This document shows positions 1-5,972 of a stretch of DNA of 9,522 bases, piece after piece. Positions within the stretch are counted from its first letter, which is position 1; each line of letters starts with the position of its first letter. The notes under the pieces were generated by a model. It was not told the origin of the DNA. It searched no databases and worked only from the letters and a program-made list of their open reading frames with translations. The stretch spans positions 1 through 9,522 of the forward strand of contig JAUWWU010000018.1 in NCBI GenBank assembly GCA_030616695.1. Direction: 5' to 3'. The position numbers and the translations under genes are program-made. This stretch comes from Candidatus Omnitrophota bacterium (GTDB lineage Bacteria; Omnitrophota; Gorgyraeia; JAHIPI01).

Positions 1-330
1 GGCTGCTGTTACGGCATACCGACATATTTGCCGGTCGGGATACGGTTGGAAGGCCATCCCCAGCGCCTTCATCCCACACAGCTTTACATGTCCCTTTTTT
101 TATTCATAGCTTTCCTTGTCCTTAAAAAGATTTACCGGAAGAAGCGGTCCGAAGGGACTGTCTTCTTTTCCTATCTCATGATCTTTTCGCTCGGGCGTTT
201 TTTCATAGATTTTCTGAGGGGGGACCTGAATACGGTTTTTCTCGACCTGAAGACCTCACAGCTTATTTCTATCGGAGTATTTTTTACCGCACTGATCTTT
301 CTGCGCATACGAAGATACTTAGCTAAGTAA
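1..330 (+). CDS. lgt: Prolipoprotein diacylglyceryl transferase, C-terminal part (5' end outside window)
   Basis: Lgt is an inner-membrane enzyme that moves diacylglycerol from phosphatidylglycerol onto the cysteine of prolipoproteins, the first step of lipoprotein maturation. The open frame runs from base 1 to a TAA at 328-330, giving 109 residues, so more than half of a usual Lgt (about 260-300 aa) lies upstream. Visible family features are GCCYGIPT at the first residues, RLHPTQLY at about residues 26-33, a hydrophobic helix, and a final segment containing LGRFFIDFLRGD, which matches the conserved GxxR..EFxRxPD-type end of Lgt, followed by a last hydrophobic helix. An oddity is QLYM where most homologues have QLYE. 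The final Lys and stop codons lie within the first bases of a repeat end (agtaatgttgatatt at 326-340). Internal ATG codons such as 88-90 are not starts, because the motif GCCYG lies upstream in the same frame. Confidence 0.93.
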   Translation, partial: GCCYGIPTYLPVGIRLEGHPQRLHPTQLYMSLFLFIAFLVLKKIYRKKRSEGTVFFSYLMIFSLGRFFIDFLRGDLNTVFLDLKTSQLISIGVFFTALIFLRIRRYLAK

Positions 331-509
331 TGTTGATATTTCCGCCGATAAAATGCGGAGTGCTGAACTTTTGTGTTTGCTTCCGCTTGTCGCTCGCTCC
401 GATTAGGCATCTCCGCTTCGCTGTGCTAAAATTTCCGATGTCTGGAACGCCGTAGAGGTATCGAAAATTTTAGACAGTCGCTCCAGCAATACACAAAAAG
501 TTCAACACT
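326..509. repeat. Palindromic intergenic element with repeat-family end
   Basis: This non-coding stretch starts with agtaatgttgatatt (326-340), the same 15 bases that open the two larger repeats at 562 and 9307. A small hairpin follows (TCCGC 341-345 / GCGGA 355-359). A large imperfect palindrome comes next: agtgctgaacttttgtg... (359-380) pairs with the strand ending ...aaaaagttcaacact (486-509), with two single-base bulges and about one G-T pair. Nested inside, ctaaaatttccgat (426-439) pairs with atcgaaaattttag (460-473). The block could fold as one long cruciform or RNA hairpin. No coding capacity is convincing on either strand. Bases 510-561 after it are AT-rich and show nothing I can assign. 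It may be a short mobile palindrome inserted at the lgt stop codon, or a degenerate relative of the neighbouring repeat. The exact boundaries are uncertain. Confidence 0.6.
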
Positions 510-561
510 AAAGCAATGCCTATCTGATTCGTATAAAATAACTAAAACACCTATGGTAGAA

Positions 562-785
562 AGTAATGTTGATATTCGACGAGCGACATACAAAATTTAG
601 CCTTGAATGAGCGAAAAAAACGGTTTATAAAAGGGCAAAATCTGTCCGCGGGCCTAATACGTAGGTGCGGTCCCACGAAGCGGGATGAGGGGGTATGGTA
701 ATGCCCCCGAGTTATTTTGCCCCCGATTTTTCGTGAAATGAGAGGCGTTAAGAAGTTTGTGGAGCGAGTGAATATCAACATTACT
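562..785. repeat. Copy A of 224-nt structured repeat with 16-bp terminal inverted repeats
   Basis: The ends agtaatgttgatattc (562-577) and gaatatcaacattact (770-785) are perfect reverse complements. Inside, cgaaaaaaacgg (612-623) plus gggcaaaat (633-641) pair with attttgccc (714-722) plus ccgatttttcg (723-733), leaving a tttataaaa bulge and a mismatch. This stem encloses three hairpins: CCGC 646-649/GCGG 667-670 with inner CCT/AGG, TCCC 671-674/GGGA 682-685 around a cgaag loop, and gggggtat 689-696/atgccccc 701-708 with a ggta loop. A second copy starts at 9307 and differs at about seven single bases plus a replaced middle hairpin. No transposase or other open frame is encoded, so a non-autonomous MITE-like element or a repeated structured RNA fits best. 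The strand it acts on is unknown. Its right end lies only 12 nt upstream of the rluD start. Confidence 0.85.
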
Positions 786-797
786 CAAACGAGGAAT

Positions 798-1715
798 ATG
801 GAAAAACATACATTCACAGTCGATGACGGAAACGCGGGCATAAGGCTGGATCTGTATCTGGTCGGGCGCTTCCCGAAGACTCTTTCGAGGACGTATATTC
901 AGAAACTCATACGGCAGAACAATGTCCTTGTCAACGGAGCGCCGCGAAAAAGCCATTACAAAATAGAAGCGGGCGATTTTATCGAAGCGGAGATCCCTAA
1001 GCCGCAAAAACCCGCCGTAAAGGCCGAAAATATACCCCTGCACATTATCTTCGAAGACGAACGCCTGCTTATAGTGGATAAATCCGCCGGCATGGTTGCG
1101 CACCCTGCCCCCGGGAATTATTCGGGCACCCTTGTCAACGCACTATTGCATCATACGGACAGGCTTTCCGCGTCTAATGCGGGAAGGCCGGGCATCGTGC
1201 ACAGGCTGGATAAGGATACCTCCGGATTGCTGGTAGTTGCAAAGGATGAAGCAGCGCATTCCTTTCTGGCAAGGCAGTTTAACAAAAGAACCGCCGACAA
1301 GCGCTACCTGGCCGTTGTGGAAGGGGTGGTGCAGCTTGACACCGGAGTCATTTCATATCCGATCGGCCGCCATCCCCGCGACAGAAAGCGGATGTCGGTA
1401 AAATTCTCGGATGCGAAAAACGCCGTAACGCGCTATAAAGTCCTGGAGAGGTTTACCGATAAGACATTGGTGGAAATAAAACCCGAGACCGGCCGGACGC
1501 ATCAGATAAGGGTTCACATGGCTTATATAGGCCATCCCGTTGTGTGCGACAAGACATACGGTTCCAGAAAAACGTCCGCTCCCATCATCCGGCAGGCGCT
1601 TCATGCGGCGGAGATCGCCTTTCGCCATCCGACGACAAAAAAGGTCACACGGTTCAGATCTCCGCTGCCCGAGGACATGAAAGAATTAATCGAGAAATTA
1701 AAAAATAAAAGCTAA
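798..1715 (+). CDS. rluD: Large-subunit rRNA pseudouridine synthase, RluD/RluA family
   Basis: A cytoplasmic enzyme of 305 residues that isomerises uridines to pseudouridine in 23S rRNA. RluD itself acts on helix 69 and supports 50S assembly. An S4 RNA-binding domain spans about residues 7-70 (RTYIQKLIR, VLVNG), followed by the catalytic domain. The family signature GIVHRLDKDTSGLLVVAK starts at residue 132, with the expected catalytic Asp at 138, close to D139 of E. coli RluD. Further family motifs are GRTHQIRVHMAYIGHPVVCD and LHAAEIAFRHP. The length is close to the usual 310-330. The ATG at 798 is preferred because the protein then begins directly at the S4 domain and GAGG (791-794) lies just upstream. 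Earlier in-frame starts (TTG 717, ATG 738, GTG 759 and 768) fall inside the inserted repeat and would add unrelated residues. The exact rRNA target (RluD, RluC or RluB-like site) cannot be fixed from sequence, but the S4 domain plus HRLDKDTSG favours RluD. Confidence 0.93.
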   Translation: MEKHTFTVDDGNAGIRLDLYLVGRFPKTLSRTYIQKLIRQNNVLVNGAPRKSHYKIEAGDFIEAEIPKPQKPAVKAENIPLHIIFEDERLLIVDKSAGMVAHPAPGNYSGTLVNALLHHTDRLSASNAGRPGIVHRLDKDTSGLLVVAKDEAAHSFLARQFNKRTADKRYLAVVEGVVQLDTGVISYPIGRHPRDRKRMSVKFSDAKNAVTRYKVLERFTDKTLVEIKPETGRTHQIRVHMAYIGHPVVCDKTYGSRKTSAPIIRQALHAAEIAFRHPTTKKVTRFRSPLPEDMKELIEKLKNKS

Positions 1716-1720
1716 ATAAG

Positions 1721-1748
1721 TTGCATTTTTATAAGCATATGATATAAT
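1721..1748 (+). promoter_or_regulatory. Predicted sigma-70-type promoter for the coiled-coil gene
   Basis: TTGCAT (1721-1726) and TATAAT (1743-1748) are separated by 16 nt. The -10 box is preceded by TGA at 1740-1742, an extended -10. A start of transcription near 1755 would give a leader of about 30 nt before the ATG at 1785. It sits five bases after the rluD stop codon. The same TGATATAAT sequence occurs in the mreB promoter. Confidence 0.65.
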
Positions 1749-1784
1749 TAGAAAAGTGGATCAAGGTTTTTCGGGCGGGGGCGT

Positions 1785-2576
1785 ATGTTAAATATAACTA
1801 ATATATCAGGCATATTTAAGGAGATGAAGCACACTACTATAATCTTTATAGCAGTTATTATTGTTCTTACCGTATTTACGCTGGTGCTGTATAGCGGCTT
1901 CAAAAAGGAAATGGCCGAGAAGGCCACTCTTCAAAGCAAGCTTGCAGAGATAATGAAGGAAAGAAAGCAGCTATCGGAGGAGGTAGAAGACCTGAAGGTG
2001 ATAAAGAACGACCTTGAGCTTAAAGCGGGCGAGCTCGAGACGCAGGCCAGGTTGATCAGCGAAAATTACGAGAGAGAGAAATCTCAAAATGATGCGATAA
2101 GGGCGGAACTTAAGGAGAAAACAGAGAAATACGGGGGTATCGAGTCCAGGCTTGAGGCCGTTGCGAGCGAAAAAGATATGCTCCAAGAGCTGCTCGACGC
2201 TGAGAAAGTGAAGTATAGCAAACTGAAAGAAAGCGTTGACAGGCTTATTGAAGTAAAAGATGTGCTCGAGGATAAAGTCCGCGACATTATAAACAAGCAG
2301 GGCATCGAGCTGGAACGCATAGTCGTAAAGGCCGAAGGGGAACTTGAAGGAAAGGTGCTCGTAGTTAACAGGGAATACAATTTTATTGTCGTAGATATGG
2401 GGGTAAAGGATGATGTCGGGCTGGGCGATTTTTTGACGGTGTTCAGGAGCGGAAAGTATTTAGGCGAGGCCCAGATCGAAAAGATCTACGATACAATGTC
2501 TGCCGCCACGATTGTAAAGGAGAACAAGCCTAAGGCCATCATGGTCGACGACAATGTGATTATGCGGGGAAATTGA
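1785..2576 (+). CDS. Membrane-anchored coiled-coil protein with beta-rich C-terminal domain, function unknown
   Basis: A 263-residue protein that I cannot assign to a named family. Residues 17-36 form a single hydrophobic helix (TTIIFIAVIIVLTVFTLVLY) with positive charge just before and after it. Residues about 39-178 are rich in Glu, Lys, Leu and Ala with heptad-like spacing, a long coiled coil. Residues about 184-263 contain alternating hydrophobic and charged residues (GKVLVVNREYNFIVVDMG, GDFLTVFRSGKYLGEAQIEK, then MSAATIVKE), typical of a small beta-barrel domain. This layout resembles MreC, encoded two genes downstream, but it lacks a full MreC domain. The ATG at 1785 has a GGGGG run (1777-1781) three bases upstream. 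The later ATG at 1824 abuts AAGGAG with no spacer and would leave only a few residues before the helix, so it is less likely. A role as a periplasmic scaffold or envelope tether is inference. The gene has its own promoter and is followed by two hairpins. Confidence 0.8.
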   Translation: MLNITNISGIFKEMKHTTIIFIAVIIVLTVFTLVLYSGFKKEMAEKATLQSKLAEIMKERKQLSEEVEDLKVIKNDLELKAGELETQARLISENYEREKSQNDAIRAELKEKTEKYGGIESRLEAVASEKDMLQELLDAEKVKYSKLKESVDRLIEVKDVLEDKVRDIINKQGIELERIVVKAEGELEGKVLVVNREYNFIVVDMGVKDDVGLGDFLTVFRSGKYLGEAQIEKIYDTMSAATIVKENKPKAIMVDDNVIMRGN

Positions 2577-2579
2577 TCG

Positions 2580-2622
2580 GGGACAATCGATAAGCGGTAT
2601 CCGTCCCTATTTTATTATTTTA
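2580..2622 (+). terminator. Possible rho-independent terminator after the coiled-coil gene
   Basis: GGGAC (2580-2584) pairs with GTCCC (2603-2607), with an inner GATA/TATC stem around agcgg. A T-rich run, TATTTTATTATTTTA, follows at once (2608-2622). The stem is modest and the T tract is interrupted by A residues, so termination may be partial. Confidence 0.45.
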
Positions 2623-2623
2623 C

Positions 2624-2660
2624 GGCCGGGGGCATCGAGTTGCGTCCCGGCCATTTTAAT
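2624..2660 (+). terminator. Second GC-rich hairpin in the aroA leader region
   Basis: GGCCGGG (2624-2630) pairs exactly with CCCGGCC (2646-2652), with a further GC/GC pairing inside a loop of about 15 nt. It is followed by ATTTTAAT. It could be a second weak terminator or a leader hairpin affecting aroA, whose start lies about 36 nt downstream. The sequence does not decide between these. Confidence 0.4.
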
Positions 2661-2688
2661 TGATATTGCCGGAGGAGCGGGGATCGTC

Positions 2689-3987
2689 GTGAAAAAGGTA
2701 TCAAAAAAAATAAGGCCGGCCCAAAGACAGGAAGGCACAATATTCCTTCCGGGCGACAAATCCATTTCACATAGAGCGGCCATGATAGGCTCTATCGCGG
2801 AAGGCAGGAGCCGGATCAAAAATTTTCTTAAGGCCGAGGATTGCCTTGCCACAATAGAGGCCTTTAAGAAGATGGGCGTGTCCGTAGAGCTCAAAGGCGA
2901 TATCCTTATAGTCAACGGCGCGGGCCTGAGAAAGCTAAAGCGGCCGCCTTCTTCCATCTATCTGGGAAATTCCGGCACGTCCATGAGATTGCTACTGGGT
3001 ATTCTGGCGGGCCAGGATTTTGAAAGCATACTGACCGGCGACGCATCTTTAAGCAAAAGGCCGATGAAGAGGGTTACGGCGCCGCTTAGGCAGATGGGTG
3101 CCGATATCCGGGGTAAAGATGACGCAAATTTTGCACCATTGACTATCCGCGGAGGAAGGTTGCGCGCTATCGACTATGTATCGCCGATAGCCAGCGCGCA
3201 GGTAAAATCATCTATTCTTTTTGCGGGCCTTTATGCCGACGGCGTCACTTCCGTAGAGGAACCGTTTAGATCCCGCGACCATACCGAAAGGATGCTGGCG
3301 CTCTTCGGTGCCGATATATCCGTGGATAAGCTTAAGGTTCGGGCAAAAGGGGCGGACCGTCTTAAGGGGAAAGATATAGATATCCCCGGCGATATATCAA
3401 GCGGGTCTTTTTTTATAGTCGTGGCTCTACTCCTTCGCGATTCAGAGGTAATTATCCGCAACGTTGGTTTTAATAATACCCGGACAGGTTTTATCAATAT
3501 CTTAAAGAGCATGGGTGCCAGGATAGAGGCGGGCAATATGCGCGATGACTGGGAGCCGGTGTGCGATTTGACTGTCCGGTCAAGCATGCTCAAAGGCACA
3601 ACCGTTGAAAAATCAGAGATACCGGCGGCCATCGATGAGCTGCCTTTATTGATGGTGGCGTCGGTATTTGCGGAAGGACGCACCGTTATAAAGGGGGCGG
3701 GCGAACTGAGAGTCAAGGAGACCGACCGGATAAATTCCATGCTGTATAATCTTGGCACTAAAATGGGCGGCAAGATCAGCTGCGAAGGCGACGATGTAGT
3801 AATAGAAGGCACGGGCACTCTTCGCGGGGCAGCCGGATTGGCAAGTTCCGGCGACCATAGGACAGCTATGGCAGTTGCCGTAGCCGCGATGCTATCTTCC
3901 GGCGATAGCGTCATCGATGATATAACTTGCATAGCCACTTCTTTTCCCGGTTTTTTTGATATACTGGAATCTATCTCTATATATTAA
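2689..3987 (+). CDS. aroA: 3-phosphoshikimate 1-carboxyvinyltransferase (EPSP synthase)
   Basis: This cytoplasmic enzyme joins phosphoenolpyruvate to shikimate-3-phosphate, the sixth step of the shikimate pathway to chorismate and aromatic amino acids. The 432 residues match the usual length. Visible motifs are LPGDKSISHRAAM at 20-32 with substrate-binding Lys24, LGNSGTSMRLLLG at 92-104, GDASLSKRPM at 117-126, SAQVK at 169-173, RDHTE at 196-200, DIPGDISS at 231-238, NNTR at 262-265, AIDELP with catalytic Asp316, RVKETDR with catalytic Glu344, and DHRTAMA at 389-395. GDKS, SAQxK, RxHxE and NxTR are together the pattern of class II EPSP synthases, the group often tolerant of glyphosate. The GTG at 2689 is the chosen start, with GGGG (2679-2682) six bases before it and GGAGG (2671-2675) further upstream. 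No promoter is evident in the short gap, so it may be read through from the upstream gene or lead a separate short transcript. Confidence 0.96.
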   Translation: MKKVSKKIRPAQRQEGTIFLPGDKSISHRAAMIGSIAEGRSRIKNFLKAEDCLATIEAFKKMGVSVELKGDILIVNGAGLRKLKRPPSSIYLGNSGTSMRLLLGILAGQDFESILTGDASLSKRPMKRVTAPLRQMGADIRGKDDANFAPLTIRGGRLRAIDYVSPIASAQVKSSILFAGLYADGVTSVEEPFRSRDHTERMLALFGADISVDKLKVRAKGADRLKGKDIDIPGDISSGSFFIVVALLLRDSEVIIRNVGFNNTRTGFINILKSMGARIEAGNMRDDWEPVCDLTVRSSMLKGTTVEKSEIPAAIDELPLLMVASVFAEGRTVIKGAGELRVKETDRINSMLYNLGTKMGGKISCEGDDVVIEGTGTLRGAAGLASSGDHRTAMAVAVAAMLSSGDSVIDDITCIATSFPGFFDILESISIY

Positions 3988-4000
3988 TTATATTAAAACA

Positions 4001-4029
4001 TTGACACTATTAAGATGATTTGATATAAT
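4001..4029 (+). promoter_or_regulatory. Consensus sigma-70-type promoter for the mreB-rodA operon
   Basis: TTGACA (4001-4006) and TATAAT (4024-4029) are exact consensus hexamers separated by 17 nt, and TGA at 4021-4023 makes an extended -10. It lies 13 nt after the aroA stop codon. Transcription would begin near 4036, giving a leader of about 50 nt before the mreB ATG at 4086. This is the strongest promoter-like sequence in the window. Confidence 0.85.
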
Positions 4030-4044
4030 TACTCCATTACCTGC

Positions 4045-4059
4045 GGAAGGAAGCCTTCC
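4045..4059 (+). promoter_or_regulatory. Short perfect hairpin in the mreB 5' leader
   Basis: GGAAGG (4045-4050) and CCTTCC (4054-4059) form a perfect six-pair stem with an AAG loop, about ten bases after the predicted transcription start. There is no T tract, so it is not a terminator. A role in mRNA stability or in controlling mreB translation is possible but unproven. Confidence 0.4.
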
Positions 4060-4085
4060 ACTTTGAAATGGAAAAGGGAGACGGT

Positions 4086-5168
4086 ATGAAAGAGAAGATC
4101 AAAAAATTTTTCGATATTCTGGTCAGGATTTTTAATTATCTGCTCGCGTTCTTTTCGAACGATATGGGAATCGATTTGGGGACCGCTACCACCCTGGTAT
4201 ATGTCAAAAAGCAGGGTATTGTTTTGTGCGAGCCCTCCGTCGTCGCCATACAAAAAGGCACTTCAAATGTTTTGGCGGTCGGCGAGGAAGCCAAGAGGAT
4301 GTTAGGCCGTACTCCGGGCAACATTGTGGCGATAAGGCCGATGAGGGACGGCGTTATAGCTGATTTCGAAATAACGGAAAGCATGCTGCGGTATTTTATC
4401 AAAAAGGCCCACAATTCAAGAAAATTTTTTGTCAGGCCGAGAATGGTTATCGCCATACCCTCGGGTATCACGGAAGTGGAAAAGAGGGCCGTCAAGGATT
4501 CCGCCCTGCACGCGGGCGCCCGGGAAGTCCATATGGTTGAAGAGCCGGTAGCTGCCGCGATCGGCACGGGGCTTCCGATTCAGGAGCCGGCCGGCAATAT
4601 GATCATAGATGTCGGCGGCGGCACTACGGAGATTGCCCTGATCTCTCTTGCGGGGATCGTTTTTTCGAGAAGCATACGGATCGGCGGAGATGAGATGGAC
4701 CAGGCGATAATCGACTATCTGAAAAAGACATACAACCTTATGGTCGGAGAGAGGACTTCAGAGGAGATCAAGATAAAGGTTGGTTCCGCTTTTCCCTTAG
4801 AGGAAGAATTGACAATGGAGGTGCGCGGCCGGGACCTTATAGCGGGCTTGCCGAAGATGATAACGGTATCGAGCGAAGAGATAAGGGAGGCCATGGCAGA
4901 CCCCATAGCGCAGATCGTAGAATCCGTCCGAATAACGCTGGAGAGAACGCCTCCCGAACTGTCAGCCGATTTAATAGAAAGAGGTGTCGTGATGGCAGGC
5001 GGCGGTTCGCTGCTCAAGGGGTTAGCTAAACTGCTGTCGGAAGAGACAGGCCTGCCTGTCCACTTAGCCGACGACCCGCTTACGGCGGTAGCATTGGGGA
5101 CTGGCAAGGTCCTTGACGAAATAAAATATCTTAAGAGGATAGCCGTCACTCCTCGACTGGAATCTTAA
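4086..5168 (+). CDS. mreB: Rod shape-determining actin homologue MreB
   Basis: MreB is the bacterial actin that polymerises on the inner face of the cytoplasmic membrane and directs the lateral-wall synthesis complex. The 360 residues show the actin-fold nucleotide motifs: phosphate-1 [13 protein letters not shown] at 27-39, [16 protein letters not shown] at 121-136, [14 protein letters not shown] at 152-165, phosphate-2 [13 protein letters not shown] at 173-185, GGDEMD at 200-205, and the adenosine motif [11 protein letters not shown] at 303-313. The start at ATG 4086 is chosen because GGGAG (4076-4080) is ideally spaced. The ATG at 4068 is in frame but has no Shine-Dalgarno sequence. The stretch before SND, about 23 residues, is longer than the roughly 10 in E. 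coli MreB and is rich in Lys, Phe, Ile and Leu, as expected for an amphipathic membrane-binding helix. The phosphate-1 loop has TATTLVY where TANTLVY is usual. It is the first gene of a mreBCD-mrdA-rodA operon. Confidence 0.97.
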   Translation: MKEKIKKFFDILVRIFNYLLAFFSNDMGIDLGTATTLVYVKKQGIVLCEPSVVAIQKGTSNVLAVGEEAKRMLGRTPGNIVAIRPMRDGVIADFEITESMLRYFIKKAHNSRKFFVRPRMVIAIPSGITEVEKRAVKDSALHAGAREVHMVEEPVAAAIGTGLPIQEPAGNMIIDVGGGTTEIALISLAGIVFSRSIRIGGDEMDQAIIDYLKKTYNLMVGERTSEEIKIKVGSAFPLEEELTMEVRGRDLIAGLPKMITVSSEEIREAMADPIAQIVESVRITLERTPPELSADLIERGVVMAGGGSLLKGLAKLLSEETGLPVHLADDPLTAVALGTGKVLDEIKYLKRIAVTPRLES

Positions 5169-5195
5169 TAAATAGAGAAATAATGGCGAATTGAC

Positions 5196-5972
5196 GTGGT
5201 TAAGAAACCCAGATTAATTATCGTAATAGCAATAATTGCGATTTTTATCTGGGCAATATTTGCCCCCACCGGTATCCTGCAACATCTCAGAGCAGGCCTG
5301 GCGAATGTTGCCAGGCTCCCCTTAAAAATAGCCAGTCACTCTTTTAATTATATCAGGCGCATCTCCAGGTTGCCTTATGTCGATACCGAAAAACTGGAAT
5401 TAAGACAGAGGGTCTGCGAGCTGGAAAAAAAACTGGTAGAGCTAGAGGAGAGCAGGCTCGAAAACAAACGCCTTCGCAGCCTTTTAGGCTTCAAGCAAAA
5501 GGCCAGGAAGTATTCGGTTACCGCCCTGATAATCGGAAGATACCCTAACAATTGGTCGTCTATCATCTTTATCGACAAGGGCCGCGATGACGGCATAACA
5601 AAAGATATGGTCGTCATATCCGGACAGGGCCTTGTCGGAAGAGTCGGCGAGGCGGGGAAGGCGATGAGCAAGGTCATGCTCATCAACGATATCGATTCAA
5701 AAGTCGGCGCGACAGTCCAGAGGAATAGGGACCAAGGGCTCCTGATAGGGACGCCTGAAGGAGAGTGCAGGCTTATATACCTTTCGCTTGATTCGGACAT
5801 CAAGAAAGGCGATAAGATCCTGACCTCCGGGATGGGCGGCATATATCCAAAGGGACTGCTAATAGGGGAGGTGACGCGGGTAGCGAAAGAGCGGGGCAGA
5901 TTGTATAAATACGCCGTTATCAAGACTTCGAGCGAGTTATCAAAATTGGAAGAGGTCCTGTGTATCGAATAA
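5196..5972 (+). CDS. mreC: Rod shape-determining protein MreC
   Basis: MreC is a bitopic inner-membrane protein whose periplasmic part links MreB/MreD to PBP2 and activates it. Of 258 residues, 7-23 form a membrane helix (LIIVIAIIAIFIWAIFA), about 62-100 a coiled coil that mediates dimerisation, and about 104-256 the two beta-barrel domain. Family motifs include SSIIFIDKGRDDGI, QGLVGRVGEAG, VMLINDIDSKVGA and GDKILTSGMGGIYPKGL. The length is slightly under the usual 270-370. The GTG at 5196 is the only reasonable start, since an in-frame TAA lies at 5181-5183. The Shine-Dalgarno sequence is weak, which suggests dependence on mreB translation 27 nt upstream. The last 13 bases overlap the start of mreD. 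Confidence 0.95.
   Translation: MVKKPRLIIVIAIIAIFIWAIFAPTGILQHLRAGLANVARLPLKIASHSFNYIRRISRLPYVDTEKLELRQRVCELEKKLVELEESRLENKRLRSLLGFKQKARKYSVTALIIGRYPNNWSSIIFIDKGRDDGITKDMVVISGQGLVGRVGEAGKAMSKVMLINDIDSKVGATVQRNRDQGLLIGTPEGECRLIYLSLDSDIKKGDKILTSGMGGIYPKGLLIGEVTRVAKERGRLYKYAVIKTSSELSKLEEVLCIE

Noticed and set aside
401..524. Inverted match gattaggcat (401-410) with atgcctatc (516-524)
   Set aside because: It would cross the better 359-380/486-509 pairing as a pseudoknot and is short enough to arise by chance.
326..785. CRISPR array
   Set aside because: The repeats are terminal inverted repeats and hairpins, not regularly spaced direct repeats with unique spacers, and no cas gene is present.
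562..785. tRNA or other known RNA gene suggested by the cloverleaf layout
   Set aside because: The length, stem sizes and absence of T-loop (TTCRA) and CCA features do not fit a tRNA, and no known riboswitch core was recognised.
717..797. TTG-initiated N-terminal extension of rluD
   Set aside because: The extension is encoded by the mobile repeat and has no S4-domain similarity. The ATG at 798 starts the family-typical protein.
654..1103. 149-codon minus-strand frame across the repeat and the start of rluD
   Set aside because: It crosses the repeat boundary and the conserved S4 domain in antisense. No protein family features are visible.
3231..3938. 235-codon open frame on the minus strand inside aroA
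   Set aside because: It is antisense to a clearly conserved gene, rich in Ser, Pro and Ile as expected for a shadow frame, and shows no recognisable motif.
5375..5923. 182-codon open frame on the minus strand inside mreC
   Set aside because: It is a shadow of mreC with low-complexity Ser-rich composition and no start context or family features.
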